From: DASYPP01 sp036006525
Lineage (GTDB): Bacteria; Gemmatimonadota; Gemmatimonadetes; Gemmatimonadales; GWC2-71-9
Assembly: GCA_036006525.1 (NCBI GenBank)
Contig: DASYPP010000040.1
Span: 1-64,000 of the forward strand
Length of the DNA stretch: 64,000 bases
Direction of reading: 5' to 3'
The stretch's first letter is position 1; each line of letters opens with the position of its first letter. A program made the translations under genes and the position numbers. Below the pieces are notes generated by a model. It was not told where the DNA came from, did no database searches, and saw nothing but the letters and a program-made list of their open reading frames with translations. Below are positions 48,149-58,014 of the stretch, one piece after another.

Positions 48149-49525
48149 ATGCGCATCGTCGCCATCCTGTCGCTTGCCCTGGCCCTGCCCTCCGGTTTGC
48201 TGGCCCAGACTCCGGACCATCGGACGGTCGAGCGTGACATCCTGAAGCAGCTGGTCGAGATCAATACCAGCGATTCGGCCCGTCACACCGACCTCGCCGC
48301 CCAGGCGATGAAACAGCGGCTGCTCGCGGCCGGAATCCCGGACTCTGACATCCAGGTCCTGGAGCTGGATCCCGGCATTTTCAGCCTGGTCGCCCGCTAC
48401 CGGGGACGGGGAACCGCGAAGCCGATCCTCATGATCGCCCACCTGGACGTGGTGGGCGCCCGACGGGAGGACTGGACGGTCGATCCGTTCACCTTCCTGG
48501 AGCGGGACGGGTACTACTACGGCCGGGGCAGCAGCGACGACAAGGCGGGTGTCGCCATGCTGGTGGCCAACCTGATCCGGCTGAAGCAGGAAGGGTTTGT
48601 TCCGGACCGGGACCTGATCATCGCCCTCACCGGCGACGAGGAGACCACCAGCACCAGCATTCAGAAGCTGGTGAAAGAGCACCGTGACCTGGTGGACGCC
48701 GAGTACGCCCTCAATGCCGATGCGGGAGGCGGCGAATACCGGGACAACAAGCCGGTGACGTTCGTGGTACAGACCGCGGAGAAGGTGTACCTCACGTTCA
48801 ATCTCGAGGTGCGCAACAAGGGCGGTCACAGCTCCTTGCCGGAACCGGACAATGCGATCTACCGGCTGGCCGCGGGCCTGGGCCGGCTCTCCCGCTTCAG
48901 CTTTCCGGTACGGCTCAACGCCACCAGCCGCACCTTTCTGCAACGCGCGGCGGTCAACCAGCCGCCCTCCGTCGCCCGAGACATGCGGGCCGTGGCCCGG
49001 ACAGGAAGCGCGACGGCCGCCGCGCGGCTCTCCCGGGAGCCCTATTTCAATTCCATCATGCGTACCACCTGCGTCGCCACCCGGCTCTTCGGCGGTCACG
49101 CCGACAACGCCCTGCCCCAGCTTGCCCGCGCGACCGTCAACTGCCGGATGGTGCCGGACGATTCGCAGGATAGCGTGGAGGCGGTGCTGCGCCGCGTGGT
49201 GGCCGACACCGCCATACACTTTAGCGTCGCGGACCCCGCCACGCCCAGCCCGGCGTCACCGCTCCGGGCCGACCTGATGCAGCCGATCGAGGCGATTGCA
49301 AAGGATATGTGGCCCAGCGCGGTCGTGGTGCCGGAGATGTCCACCGGCGCGACCGATGGAGCCTACGTCCGGAACGCGGGGATCCCGACCTATGGAACCT
49401 TTGCCGTGTTCGAAGATCCCAACGACATCCGGATCCACGGCCGGGACGAGCGGATTGGCGTGAAGGAGTTTCATGACGCGGTGACGTTCTGGTATCGATT
49501 GATCAAGGCGGTGTCGGGCGCTTGA
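48149..49525 (+). CDS. secreted M20-family zinc peptidase
   Basis: 458 residues with a signal peptide (MRIVAILSLALALPSGLLAQ). Metal ligands appear in ILMIAHLDVVGA, YGRGSSDDKAGVAML, TGDEETTS and near the C-terminus IRIHGRDERIGV. A dimerisation domain interrupts the catalytic part (NKGGHSSLPEPDNAIYRLA). The role may be a periplasmic di- or aminopeptidase. It begins 27 bases after the kinase gene on the same strand. Confidence 0.92.
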   Translation: MRIVAILSLALALPSGLLAQTPDHRTVERDILKQLVEINTSDSARHTDLAAQAMKQRLLAAGIPDSDIQVLELDPGIFSLVARYRGRGTAKPILMIAHLDVVGARREDWTVDPFTFLERDGYYYGRGSSDDKAGVAMLVANLIRLKQEGFVPDRDLIIALTGDEETTSTSIQKLVKEHRDLVDAEYALNADAGGGEYRDNKPVTFVVQTAEKVYLTFNLEVRNKGGHSSLPEPDNAIYRLAAGLGRLSRFSFPVRLNATSRTFLQRAAVNQPPSVARDMRAVARTGSATAAARLSREPYFNSIMRTTCVATRLFGGHADNALPQLARATVNCRMVPDDSQDSVEAVLRRVVADTAIHFSVADPATPSPASPLRADLMQPIEAIAKDMWPSAVVVPEMSTGATDGAYVRNAGIPTYGTFAVFEDPNDIRIHGRDERIGVKEFHDAVTFWYRLIKAVSGA

Positions 49526-49675
49526 GGACCCTCTCCAACAGCGGATTTCAGCGACACCAGCACTCCCGGGGAGGGGCAGGCGGAAAAGCATTGCGCCCCG
49601 CCCGAGCGTAGGGTATGGTACTGCCTGCTCCGCTGCTTGGTACCCCGTTTATCCATCTCATCGCTGGGAGGTTTT

Positions 49676-50362
49676 GTGACCAGAGGTAACTGGTTTGTCC
49701 GGACATCCGCGGTTCTGGCGGGGCTGGCCCTGGCCGGCACTCTCACTCCCCGCTCGGCCCAGGCCCAGGGGATCACCTTCACGCCGTACGTGGGCAGCTT
49801 CTACGGACTAACTAAGATGTTCGATTCCGACGTGGACCTGGCCGTATTCGGCGGCAGCGGTACTGCTCGGTTTACAGTCGAGCAGACCAATACCGTAATG
49901 TTTGGCGCCAGGATTGGCGTTCCGATCAGTTCCACCATTTCGATCGAGGGACAAGCGGGGTATCTCTCGAGCGACGTGCGGCTCGTGGGTAAGGACGCCA
50001 TTGCTCAGGGCCTGGACTTGTCAACCAATCTTACCGGGAACGTCATTACCGGCAGCGTGCGAGCTGCCTACCGTCCCCGCCGGAGCAACCTCAGTCTTAT
50101 CGGTGGCATTGCCGCCGTGCATCATGGCGGTGACGCCTGGGATTTTCCTGTCAACGAGAAACTAACCAACATCGGTGGCGTTGTCGGTTTCAGTCTCCGG
50201 GCGGCTGTCACGCCCCGCTTTGCCCTCGTCATTAATGCTGAGACTTTCGTCTATTCTTTTGACCCCGACAAGTCTAACGACACTTCGCAAGGGTTCCTCA
50301 AGAAGACTACTCAAGCTGACCTGGTTGTATCAATCGGCGTGCCGATCAGCCTGACGCATTAG
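49676..50362 (+). CDS. small outer-membrane beta-barrel-type protein, copy 1
   Basis: 228 residues from GTG 49676, preceded by GGGAGG. A signal peptide ending in SAQAQG leads to alternating short beta strands (TFTPYVGSFYGLTKMF, FGARIGVPISSTISIEGQAG) and the C-terminal ADLVVSIGVPISLTH. It looks like an OmpA/OprF-style small barrel. It is paralogous to the next gene. Confidence 0.75.
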   Translation: MTRGNWFVRTSAVLAGLALAGTLTPRSAQAQGITFTPYVGSFYGLTKMFDSDVDLAVFGGSGTARFTVEQTNTVMFGARIGVPISSTISIEGQAGYLSSDVRLVGKDAIAQGLDLSTNLTGNVITGSVRAAYRPRRSNLSLIGGIAAVHHGGDAWDFPVNEKLTNIGGVVGFSLRAAVTPRFALVINAETFVYSFDPDKSNDTSQGFLKKTTQADLVVSIGVPISLTH

Positions 50363-50364
50363 AC

Positions 50365-51069
50365 TTGTATCCAGTCTGTTCGCAACGGGTACGGGGCAAA
50401 CGGGATCGACTGCACTCGGTCAGCGCGGCTGGCAGTGTCCGGATTTCCCTCGTCCTGACAGGGTTTGCGCTGACCGGCCCGGTGGCTGTCGCTCAAAGTG
50501 GAACAATCACTCCGTACATCGGCAGTTTCCATTCGCTCGCAAGCTACGTCGCTGCCGATGACGAGGTTGGACGCCAGGTTACGGTTGCCCAAGCCGCTAC
50601 CGCGGTGTTCGGTGCGCGAGTAAGCATCCCGCTAAATCCTCACCTGTCCGCCGAAGGCGCGGTAGGGTTCTCCCGAAGCAACGTGGTCCTGCGCATCGCC
50701 GATTCGTGCGTTGACACCAACGATGAACTCTTCGACTGCGCGACCAGCGTATCTGGCGTCGTGCTGACCACGAGTGGTCGCCTGCTGTTCAAACCCGGTC
50801 ACCCCAACGTCTGGGGCATTGCCGGTGTGACCTACGTCCGACACTCCGGAACTGCGTGGAGGGATCAGTCCACCTCCTCCCGGAACGACATCGGCGCCGT
50901 CGTCGGTGTCGGGACGCACGCCGCAATCACTTCCCGGCTGGCACTTACTTTCACCGCTGAAGCCAGCATTTATTCGTTTGATCCAGACGGATCAGCTTCG
51001 CTCTATGAGGGAGTAACGCAGGCTGACTTGGTTGTTACGGTGGGCGTGCCGATCGCGTTATCGCACTAA
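50365..51069 (+). CDS. small outer-membrane beta-barrel-type protein, copy 2
   Basis: 234 residues if started at TTG 50365, the first start after the preceding TAG. Its ending ADLVVTVGVPIALSH and blocks such as ITPYIGSFHSLASY and VFGARVSIPLNPHLSAEGAV parallel copy 1. A signal peptide (ISLVLTGFALTGPVAVAQ) lies after a basic stretch. The exact start is uncertain; no ATG or GTG is available before the signal peptide. Confidence 0.65.
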   Translation: MYPVCSQRVRGKRDRLHSVSAAGSVRISLVLTGFALTGPVAVAQSGTITPYIGSFHSLASYVAADDEVGRQVTVAQAATAVFGARVSIPLNPHLSAEGAVGFSRSNVVLRIADSCVDTNDELFDCATSVSGVVLTTSGRLLFKPGHPNVWGIAGVTYVRHSGTAWRDQSTSSRNDIGAVVGVGTHAAITSRLALTFTAEASIYSFDPDGSASLYEGVTQADLVVTVGVPIALSH

Positions 51070-51071
51070 AG

Positions 51072-51155
51072 ATTGTGGGGAGTGAAGGGATTGAAGATTG
51101 AAGGGATTGAAGGGATTGACGGGACTTAGTTTTCAATCCCCTCAATCCCCTCAAT
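51072..51155. repeat. intergenic imperfect palindrome, AAGGGATTGAAGGG type
   Basis: The left arm (51081-51120) repeats GAAGGGATTGAAGATTGAAG and GAAGGGATTGA. The right arm (51133-51155), on the minus strand, reads TTGAGGGGATTGAGGGGATT. It lies between two convergent genes, and the kinase stop TGA (51151-51153) is part of an ATTGA unit. Confidence 0.8.
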
Positions 51156-54100
51156 TAGTTGGCTGGTTGGCGTCCAAAACCACAGTCGGGGCCGGCTTCG
51201 GGATGATGGTTCCATCCCCGAGCTGGCCCCGAATGTTTTCGCCCCAGCAGAACGCCTGGGTCGCGGTGGCCGCGCAGGTGTGGGCCCCGCCGGCGGACAC
51301 CGAAATGAAGGGGCCGTCCCCCGCCACTCGAACCGGCTTGTTCTGGTTGCCCCGTCCGCCGGTGCCCAACTGTCCCTTGCCGCCCGCGCCCCAGCAGAGA
51401 ATGGCACCGCCGCCGGTCCGCCCGCAGGTGTGGCCGGCGCCCAGGCTCAGCTCCTCGAACGAGGCGGTGGTCTGCACCTCGACCGGCTGGGTCCGGTCGG
51501 TGCCGCTGCCGTCGCCCACCTGCCCGGCCCGGTTATCTCCCCAGCAATAGGCTTTCCCGGCCGCGGTCAGCGCGCAGCTGTGATCGCCCCCGGCGTATAT
51601 CCGGGTGAATTTCACCACACCGGTGTTCACTTCGGTGGGAGATGACTCGGTGCTGAGCTGGCCATAGCCCAGCTGGCCCGAGAACCCGTCGCCCCAGCAA
51701 TAGGTTTTGCCGTTCGTTGCGATGCCGCAGCTGTGATTGGCCCCGGCAGCGATATCGGTGAACGTGAGATCGGGAATCGGCACCGGCCGGGTGCGGCCGC
51801 TGGTGCTGCCGTCTCCCAGCTGGCCGACCTTGTTGTCGCCCCAGCAATAGCCTTTGCCGGCGCCGGTGAGGGCACAGGTGTGGGCCCCGCCGGCACGAAT
51901 CACCCGAAACGAAAGTCCACCGACAACCGCGACCGGAGTCGCCCGTGAATTGTTGGTGGTCCCGTCGCCGATCTGGCCCTTTCCGTTCAGTCCCCAGCAC
52001 CACGCCTCTCCCGAACTGGTGAGGCCGCAGACATGGGCGATCCCGGCGGCCAGCCGGGTGAACCGCTGATCGCCCAGGATGGTCGGGGTGGAATTGCCGG
52101 CGCCCCAGCATGCCAGCGAACCGCCCGACACCAGCCCGCAGCTGATGGCGCCACCGGCCACCAGCGAGCCCCGGGCGATCGCTCCAGCCCCGGTGTTGTT
52201 GTTAGGCGGGTTGCCGCCGCTGATGTCCGGCCCTGGTTTCGCGGTGACAGTCACGGCAACCGTCGCGCTCTTCCCGTCGCTGGCCGCGGTGATGGTCGCG
52301 TTGCCCGCGGCGATGGCGCTCACCAGGCCGGTACGGGAAACCGACGCGACTGCGGCGTTACTGGAGGACCAGGTGACCGGCCGCTCCATTGCGCCACCCC
52401 GGGCATCCTGGGGCACCGCAGTAAGCTGGGCGCTTTCGCCGACGTCAAGCGCGGCGCTCGAAGGGGCGATGGCAACGGTTGTCACCACGGCCGCCGGCAC
52501 CGGTACGGTAATGGTGACCGACGCGGTCTTGCCTTCGACGCTTCCCGTGATCCGGGCGGTGCCAGGAGCCACCGCCGCGATGAGCCCGGCCGGGGTCACG
52601 GTCGCCACCCGCGAGTTGCTGCTGGTCCAGCCGATGGTCCGATCCAGGAGGAGGCCACCCCGCATGTCGCGCACGGTGCCTCCCAGCTGGAACGTTTCGC
52701 CGGCCGGCATCGAAGTCGGAGGCGTGGTCAGCACCAGGCTGCCGACTGCCGCGGCGGCCACGTCAATCCGCGCGGTCGCGCGCTGGTTGTCGCTGCTCGC
52801 CGTGATGGTCGCGCTGCCGGGGCCGGTCGCGGTCACTTGTCCGGCGGGAGAAACCGATGCGACGTCGGTGTTGCTGGAGCTCCAGCTCGGCGTGCGATCC
52901 TTGATCAGGGTGCCGCGCGCATCCTTGAGCTGAGCATCGAGCTGGACCTTGTCACCCACCGCCAGCTGGCCACCCGCTGGACTGATGATGATGGTGGCGA
53001 CGTCCACCCGGTTGGTCACCACGGTGATGGACGCGCTACCCCGCTTCCCACCGGTTTCCACCGAGATGGTCGCGGTGCCCACCGCCACGCCACTTACGCT
53101 GCCATCGGCACCCACCGTCACCACGGCGTCCTTGCTGCTGGTCCAGGCCAGCGGCCGCTGGGCCAGCACGTTGCCGCGCGCGTCCCGCGCTTCCGCATTC
53201 AGCTTCACCTTTTCGCCCACTTCCATGGAAACCCGGGACGGCGTCACCGCCACCAGGGCGACCGCGGCCGGCGCGACGGTGAGGTCCACCGTGGCGCTCT
53301 TGCCTTCGCTGGTCGCCGTAAGGGTGGCGCTACCGTCCGACTTGGCCACCGCAAGCCCGGTGGGAGACACCTCGATCACCGCGGGATTGCTGGAGCTCCA
53401 GTTCACTGGCCGGCCGTCGAGCGCCGCGCCCTTGTCGTCCCGGGTGGACGCAGCGAGCTGTACTGATTCGCCGTCGGTCAGGCTCCGCGACACCGTGCCG
53501 AGGACAACGGTCGCCACCGGCACCCGGCCGGCTATCGCTGCTCCGCTCACCGTGATGATCGCCGTGCCCCGGAGTCCCCGGGAATCGCCGATCACCGTCG
53601 CGGTGCCGCCGCCGACCGCCTTCACGTAGTTCCCGCTCAAGACCGCGACGCCGGGATTGTCCGACGTCCAGGTGACTCCGCGGTCCGCTTCCACCGGGTT
53701 CCCCTCTGCGTCCTTGAACACGGCGCTCATCGGGAGCGAGTCCCCGACATTCAGGGTCTCCGAAGCCGGGGCCGGCACCAGTGCGACGGCGACGGTGCCT
53801 TCAATCTTCGGTTTGCCCCAGGGTCCGAATTTCCACACCCCGATCCCGACGAGCACCGCCAGGACGGCGAGAATCAGCGGCAGCCGGGAGCTCTTTCGTT
53901 CGACGATTGCCGGCGCGGGTGGAGGCGGCGCGGCGGTCTTGAGCGCGGGCTCGGAGACATGGGCCGGCAGTTTTTGAGTCGGGAGATCCTGCACTGGCGG
54001 CGGCGGAGCCGGCTGTGGAGCCGGCTTGGGTGGAGCGGGTGGCGGCGGCGCAGGCACCGCTACAACCGCAGTCACCTTCACGTCCACTGTCGCTCGCTTG

Positions 54101-56181
54101 CCTTCGACCGTCGCCACGACGACGGCGATGCCCGCGGCGACGGCGGTGACGCGGCCGTTGTTCACCGCGGCTACCGAGGGTTTGCTGGAGCTCCACGCGA
54201 CCGGGCGGCCCGGCAGCTCATGGCCCCTGGCATCCTTGCTCACCGCCGTAAGCTGCACGCTGGCGCCGGCTTCGAGGTCCAGCGCCGGCGGTGTCACAGC
54301 CACCGAGGCGACCGGAGCCGGTGTCACCGTCACGCTGGCCGTCGCGGATTTGCCTTCGCAGGTGGCCACGATCTCGGCCTTGCCGTCGCCGGTTCCGATC
54401 ACGGTTCCGCCGGCTCCAACGGTGGCCACCGCCGGGTTCCGGGAATTCCAGGAGACCGGCTTATTCATCGCCTTGCCGTTGGTGTCGCTGACGGTCGCCT
54501 TCAACTCGCCCTTCTGACCTACCTCCAGGCTGAGATTGGCCGGGGCAACGCTCACCGCCGCCATCGGGGCCTCGGTGACCGAAAGGCTCGCGCTGCCGGT
54601 CTTCCCTTCGCACATGGCGGTGATCCGGGCGGACCCGGCGATCGCACCGGTCACCAGTCCGCTGCCGGACACCGCCGCCAGGGCGGGAGCGCTGGAGCTC
54701 CAGGTGATCTCGCGGCCGGTGATGATCCTGCCCTGCGAGTCCTTGATCGTCGCGCTGAGCTGCAGCGTGGCTCCAGCCTGGATCGAACTGTTGGGTGGCG
54801 TTACCACCACCGCGGAAACCGGCACCTGGGTAACGGTGATCTGACATCCGCCGGTCTGCCCTTCACAACTGGCGCTGATGACCGCCTCGCCGGGCGTCAC
54901 GGCGGTCACCATTCCGGAATCGGATACCGTGGCGATCGCGGGGCGTTCGGTTGACCACTTCACCGCGCGGCCCGCCACCGTGTCACCGCCGGTATCCTGC
55001 ACGACCACGGTGAGCTGGATGGTTTCGCCGGCGGAGAGGTTTACGCTCCGGGGCGAGACGCCGACCGAGCCCACGGCCGGGATGGCCTCGGTACCCTGCT
55101 TGCCGGAGGAGCGAGTCGGCGGGACCAGGCTGGTGGGCGTCTTCATCTCGTCCAGCAGTCGCTGGTTGAGACTGGTCTTGGCGAGCCCAACCATCTGGAG
55201 CCGGATGGGATCGTCGTGGGAGAGCGGCGTGGCGCCGATCGCCGCGTTGGCGTCCTCGATGCTGGGCCAGCGCTTGTCCGGCTGTTTCTCCAGCATCCGG
55301 AGGACCGCGCGCTCCAGATCGGGCGGGCAATCCGGGCGCAGCTCACGCAGCGGCCGGGGCGGATCGTTGAAGTGCTGCCACATGATCGCCATGGCCGTGT
55401 CCGCGACGAACGGCTGCTTCCCGGTGATCATCTCGTAGGCGACGATGCCGAGCGAGTACTGGTCGCTGCGCCCCGTCACTTCCTTGGCCGCGCACTGCTC
55501 GGGGCTCATGTAACTCGGCGTACCCACGGCCACCCCGGTCATGGTCAGGCCCTGGGTTTCCGCGACCTTGGCGATGCCGAAGTCGGTGACGACGGACCAG
55601 CCTTCGTCGTCGATCATGATGTTGGCGGGCTTGATATCGCGGTGGATGATGCCGCGCCGGTGGGCATATCCCAGCGCGCCCCCGACCTGCGAGAGGATAG
55701 CACGCGCCATGGGGATGGGGAGCGGACCGACCTGCCGGACGATATCGTCGAGCGGGCGCCCGGCGACGAACTTCATTACGAAGAACAGTACCCGTCCCGC
55801 TTCCTTGACCGCGTAAATCGGGATGATGTGGGGGTGGCTCAACGAGGCGGCGGTTCGTGCTTCCCGGCGGAACCGCTCGGCCATGCCTTCGCCGAACATG
55901 AGCTGCGGGGCCATCACTTTGATGGCCACTTTCCGGTCCAGCGAGATTTCATGCGCCAGGTACACGGTCGCCATGCCGCCGCGGCCCAGCTCGGTCAGGA
56001 TTTCGTATTCCCCGATGGTGGCGCGGCGGAGGATGTCGATCCCCTCGTCCACCGGCATGGACGGCATCCGAGCGGTCGCCACGTTCCCCTGCTCACCCGA
56101 AACATCAGAGCCGCACCGGGTACAGAATCGCGCTCCAGGCGTGATGGGCTGACCGCAGCGGGCGCAGGCGGGAGAGGCCAT
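51151..56181 (-). CDS. Ser/Thr kinase with ten BIG_2 Ig-like repeats and an RCC1 propeller
   Basis: 1676 residues. An N-terminal zinc ribbon (C6, C9, C20, C23) precedes a PASTA-less Hanks-type kinase (K88, HRD 180-182, DFG 200-202; GTPSYMSPEQC). Four BIG_2-type Ig-like repeats (about 370-710) lead to a Pro-rich stretch and one membrane segment (RLPLILAVLAVLVGIGVWKF, about 765-787). Six more BIG_2 repeats (about 795-1310) end in an RCC1-type array with seven CWG blades. It has the look of a receptor kinase. The first four Ig-like repeats would be on the kinase side of the membrane, which is unusual. Confidence 0.88.
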   Translation of the reverse strand: MASPACARCGQPITPGARFCTRCGSDVSGEQGNVATARMPSMPVDEGIDILRRATIGEYEILTELGRGGMATVYLAHEISLDRKVAIKVMAPQLMFGEGMAERFRREARTAASLSHPHIIPIYAVKEAGRVLFFVMKFVAGRPLDDIVRQVGPLPIPMARAILSQVGGALGYAHRRGIIHRDIKPANIMIDDEGWSVVTDFGIAKVAETQGLTMTGVAVGTPSYMSPEQCAAKEVTGRSDQYSLGIVAYEMITGKQPFVADTAMAIMWQHFNDPPRPLRELRPDCPPDLERAVLRMLEKQPDKRWPSIEDANAAIGATPLSHDDPIRLQMVGLAKTSLNQRLLDEMKTPTSLVPPTRSSGKQGTEAIPAVGSVGVSPRSVNLSAGETIQLTVVVQDTGGDTVAGRAVKWSTERPAIATVSDSGMVTAVTPGEAVISASCEGQTGGCQITVTQVPVSAVVVTPPNSSIQAGATLQLSATIKDSQGRIITGREITWSSSAPALAAVSGSGLVTGAIAGSARITAMCEGKTGSASLSVTEAPMAAVSVAPANLSLEVGQKGELKATVSDTNGKAMNKPVSWNSRNPAVATVGAGGTVIGTGDGKAEIVATCEGKSATASVTVTPAPVASVAVTPPALDLEAGASVQLTAVSKDARGHELPGRPVAWSSSKPSVAAVNNGRVTAVAAGIAVVVATVEGKRATVDVKVTAVVAVPAPPPPAPPKPAPQPAPPPPVQDLPTQKLPAHVSEPALKTAAPPPPAPAIVERKSSRLPLILAVLAVLVGIGVWKFGPWGKPKIEGTVAVALVPAPASETLNVGDSLPMSAVFKDAEGNPVEADRGVTWTSDNPGVAVLSGNYVKAVGGGTATVIGDSRGLRGTAIITVSGAAIAGRVPVATVVLGTVSRSLTDGESVQLAASTRDDKGAALDGRPVNWSSSNPAVIEVSPTGLAVAKSDGSATLTATSEGKSATVDLTVAPAAVALVAVTPSRVSMEVGEKVKLNAEARDARGNVLAQRPLAWTSSKDAVVTVGADGSVSGVAVGTATISVETGGKRGSASITVVTNRVDVATIIISPAGGQLAVGDKVQLDAQLKDARGTLIKDRTPSWSSSNTDVASVSPAGQVTATGPGSATITASSDNQRATARIDVAAAAVGSLVLTTPPTSMPAGETFQLGGTVRDMRGGLLLDRTIGWTSSNSRVATVTPAGLIAAVAPGTARITGSVEGKTASVTITVPVPAAVVTTVAIAPSSAALDVGESAQLTAVPQDARGGAMERPVTWSSSNAAVASVSRTGLVSAIAAGNATITAASDGKSATVAVTVTAKPGPDISGGNPPNNNTGAGAIARGSLVAGGAISCGLVSGGSLACWGAGNSTPTILGDQRFTRLAAGIAHVCGLTSSGEAWCWGLNGKGQIGDGTTNNSRATPVAVVGGLSFRVIRAGGAHTCALTGAGKGYCWGDNKVGQLGDGSTSGRTRPVPIPDLTFTDIAAGANHSCGIATNGKTYCWGDGFSGQLGYGQLSTESSPTEVNTGVVKFTRIYAGGDHSCALTAAGKAYCWGDNRAGQVGDGSGTDRTQPVEVQTTASFEELSLGAGHTCGRTGGGAILCWGAGGKGQLGTGGRGNQNKPVRVAGDGPFISVSAGGAHTCAATATQAFCWGENIRGQLGDGTIIPKPAPTVVLDANQPTN

Positions 56182-56249
56182 TAATGGATGCCGGTCGATC
56201 GCTTGGATGAGGCGAGGCTACAAGTTGGAAACCGATATAAGAGAATAAC

Positions 56250-57497
56250 TTAGACCGGCGGTCTTCGCCAGTGTTTTGGCCCTTCCTCATCCGCAATCAG
56301 CTCCCCCAACCGCTGCCGGCCACGGGCGAGCGAGGCGCGTTCATGGAGCTCGGCACCCCGAAGGTGCCCATCCATCCAGCCTCGGACATAGCGAGGCGCC
56401 TTGACCGCGAGGTCGTGGACGAGGCGGCGCCCCATGACTCCTCCCTGCCGCCACCACGGCGTCCCCGGCTCGCGGGTGGTGTACGCTCCCAGGCGATGCC
56501 ATATCCAACCCGCGCGGGAGGGGGCACCATACCACCGCTCGAGCGCGGGTGGCAGGTGACCGGCGGGTTGCCATATCTGTTCCTGGGCCAGCGCCTCCAA
56601 CTCCTCAAGCGCGGACGGAGCGCTCATCGTGCGAAAGAACCGGTCCGGTAACGGGGCGCCGAGCAGGTCGCGCGCGACCTTGAGGACCAGGTACATCCAT
56701 GCGCTGACGCCGAGGGCGGACCAGTCGGCGATCATCGCCGGCCAATCGAACGCGTCGTGCCACCGGGTGGCGGCGCGATGAACATCGAGCAACGGACTGA
56801 GGCCAAGGCTGAAACGATGCTGATCCGCCGCGTGGAGGCACAGGTGAAGCAGGAGGTCCTCGGGATGCTGTACCCGCGCCGGTATCCCGTCCAGCTCGGT
56901 GACCTGGCTCCGTCGCCAGATCAACTCCAGTCGCTGGGCGCTCAGCGCCGCATACGACTTGAGCGCGCCGTGCATCTCTACCAGCACCGGCGTGCCGGGT
57001 ACCTCATAGCTCCGTTCCGCGAGCGCTTCCTCAGCGGTCGGCAACTGGAGTCCGGCGTGAGTGCGCGCCGGGTAATCGAGGCCCGCGGCCTTGAGCGCCA
57101 GGTCGGCGGCCGGGAGATCGGCGGGATTGACCCAGAGATCGATGTCACTCATCGACCGCAGCGCGGCCTCGGGATAAGCGAGGTGCGCCAGCGCCATGCC
57201 CTTGACCACCATCACCCGAAGACCCCGCTCTTCGAATGCCGTGGCGATGCGTTTGAACGCCGCCCGACGCTGGAGGTGCATCAGGATGCTCGCGCGCCGG
57301 GCGGCGCCGAGATCCGCGACCATCACACTCGAAAGCCGTTCGATGAGGCCACTCGACTCCAATTGCCAGTGCAGGTAAGGCCGCAGGTTTGGAGTGGCGA
57401 GGCGAAGCGCACCTTCGAGGTCGGCGGGAGTGGCGTGCAGTGCGGCGGCCGGGGAGCGGCCGAGCAGATCAAGCAGCAGCGCCTGATCAGGACTCAT
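56250..57497 (-). CDS. NTP_transf_5-type nucleotidyltransferase
   Basis: 415 residues. GLRVMVVKGMALAHL then SMSDIDLWVNPADLPAAD is the nucleotidyltransferase core with the D-x-D metal pair, as in the uncharacterised NTP_transf_5 family. LLLHLCLHAADQHRF is another family block. Such proteins often lie in RiPP gene sets with PqqD-like and HprK-like genes. The substrate is unknown. It overlaps the S26 gene by 11 bases and closes the operon. Confidence 0.82.
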   Translation of the reverse strand: MSPDQALLLDLLGRSPAAALHATPADLEGALRLATPNLRPYLHWQLESSGLIERLSSVMVADLGAARRASILMHLQRRAAFKRIATAFEERGLRVMVVKGMALAHLAYPEAALRSMSDIDLWVNPADLPAADLALKAAGLDYPARTHAGLQLPTAEEALAERSYEVPGTPVLVEMHGALKSYAALSAQRLELIWRRSQVTELDGIPARVQHPEDLLLHLCLHAADQHRFSLGLSPLLDVHRAATRWHDAFDWPAMIADWSALGVSAWMYLVLKVARDLLGAPLPDRFFRTMSAPSALEELEALAQEQIWQPAGHLPPALERWYGAPSRAGWIWHRLGAYTTREPGTPWWRQGGVMGRRLVHDLAVKAPRYVRGWMDGHLRGAELHERASLARGRQRLGELIADEEGPKHWRRPPV

Positions 57498-58014
57498 GGG
57501 CGGCGGACGGCACGAACCGGTCTCGAAAACGAAATCCCCACACCGCCACGCGTTTGGCCAGGCGGGGATGGACCGCCAGCGCGGCCAGGACGGCGAAGAG
57601 ACTCAGGGCCGAGCCGAATCGGCCGGCGAGCGACCGCCGTGGCGGCCCGGGGACCGGAAGCCAGTCAGTCCCCACCCGGCACGCGTCGACAGTCCCCAGG
57701 ACACAATCCAGCGGCACCGGGGGATCGCAGGCGCCGGTCGCATCTCCGCGGGTAAGCACGTGGCCGCGCCGGCACGCGACGACCCGGTGGGTGACCAGGC
57801 CCGGCTCGGTCAGGAAGGTGACCACAGCGCCAGGTTGGCGCACTTTGCCAGTTCCACACTGGATGCGGACGTGAACGCCGTCGGGAAGGGTTGGGCCCAT
57901 GCTATGGCCCCGGACTTGTGACTCGAGGATGCTTTCGGAGCGCTGGAGCAGAGTGGCGACCGTCTTTACGTCCTCCGGGGCGACGAAGCGCCCCGAGGCG
58001 TTCACACCAGTCAC
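57487..58014 (-). CDS. S26-family peptidase of Ser-His (SipW-like) type
   Basis: 175 residues from GTG (58012-58014), which overlaps the upstream TGA as GTGA. The nucleophile Ser38 lies in GHSMGPTLPDG. His76 in VTHRVV takes the place of the lysine of bacterial leader peptidases, as in SipW and archaeal or ER enzymes; VLTRGDAT (87-93) follows. The only membrane segment is C-terminal (ALSLFAVLAALAV). In this operon it could cut the peptide leader, which is inference. Confidence 0.8.
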   Translation of the reverse strand: MTGVNASGRFVAPEDVKTVATLLQRSESILESQVRGHSMGPTLPDGVHVRIQCGTGKVRQPGAVVTFLTEPGLVTHRVVACRRGHVLTRGDATGACDPPVPLDCVLGTVDACRVGTDWLPVPGPPRRSLAGRFGSALSLFAVLAALAVHPRLAKRVAVWGFRFRDRFVPSAAHES

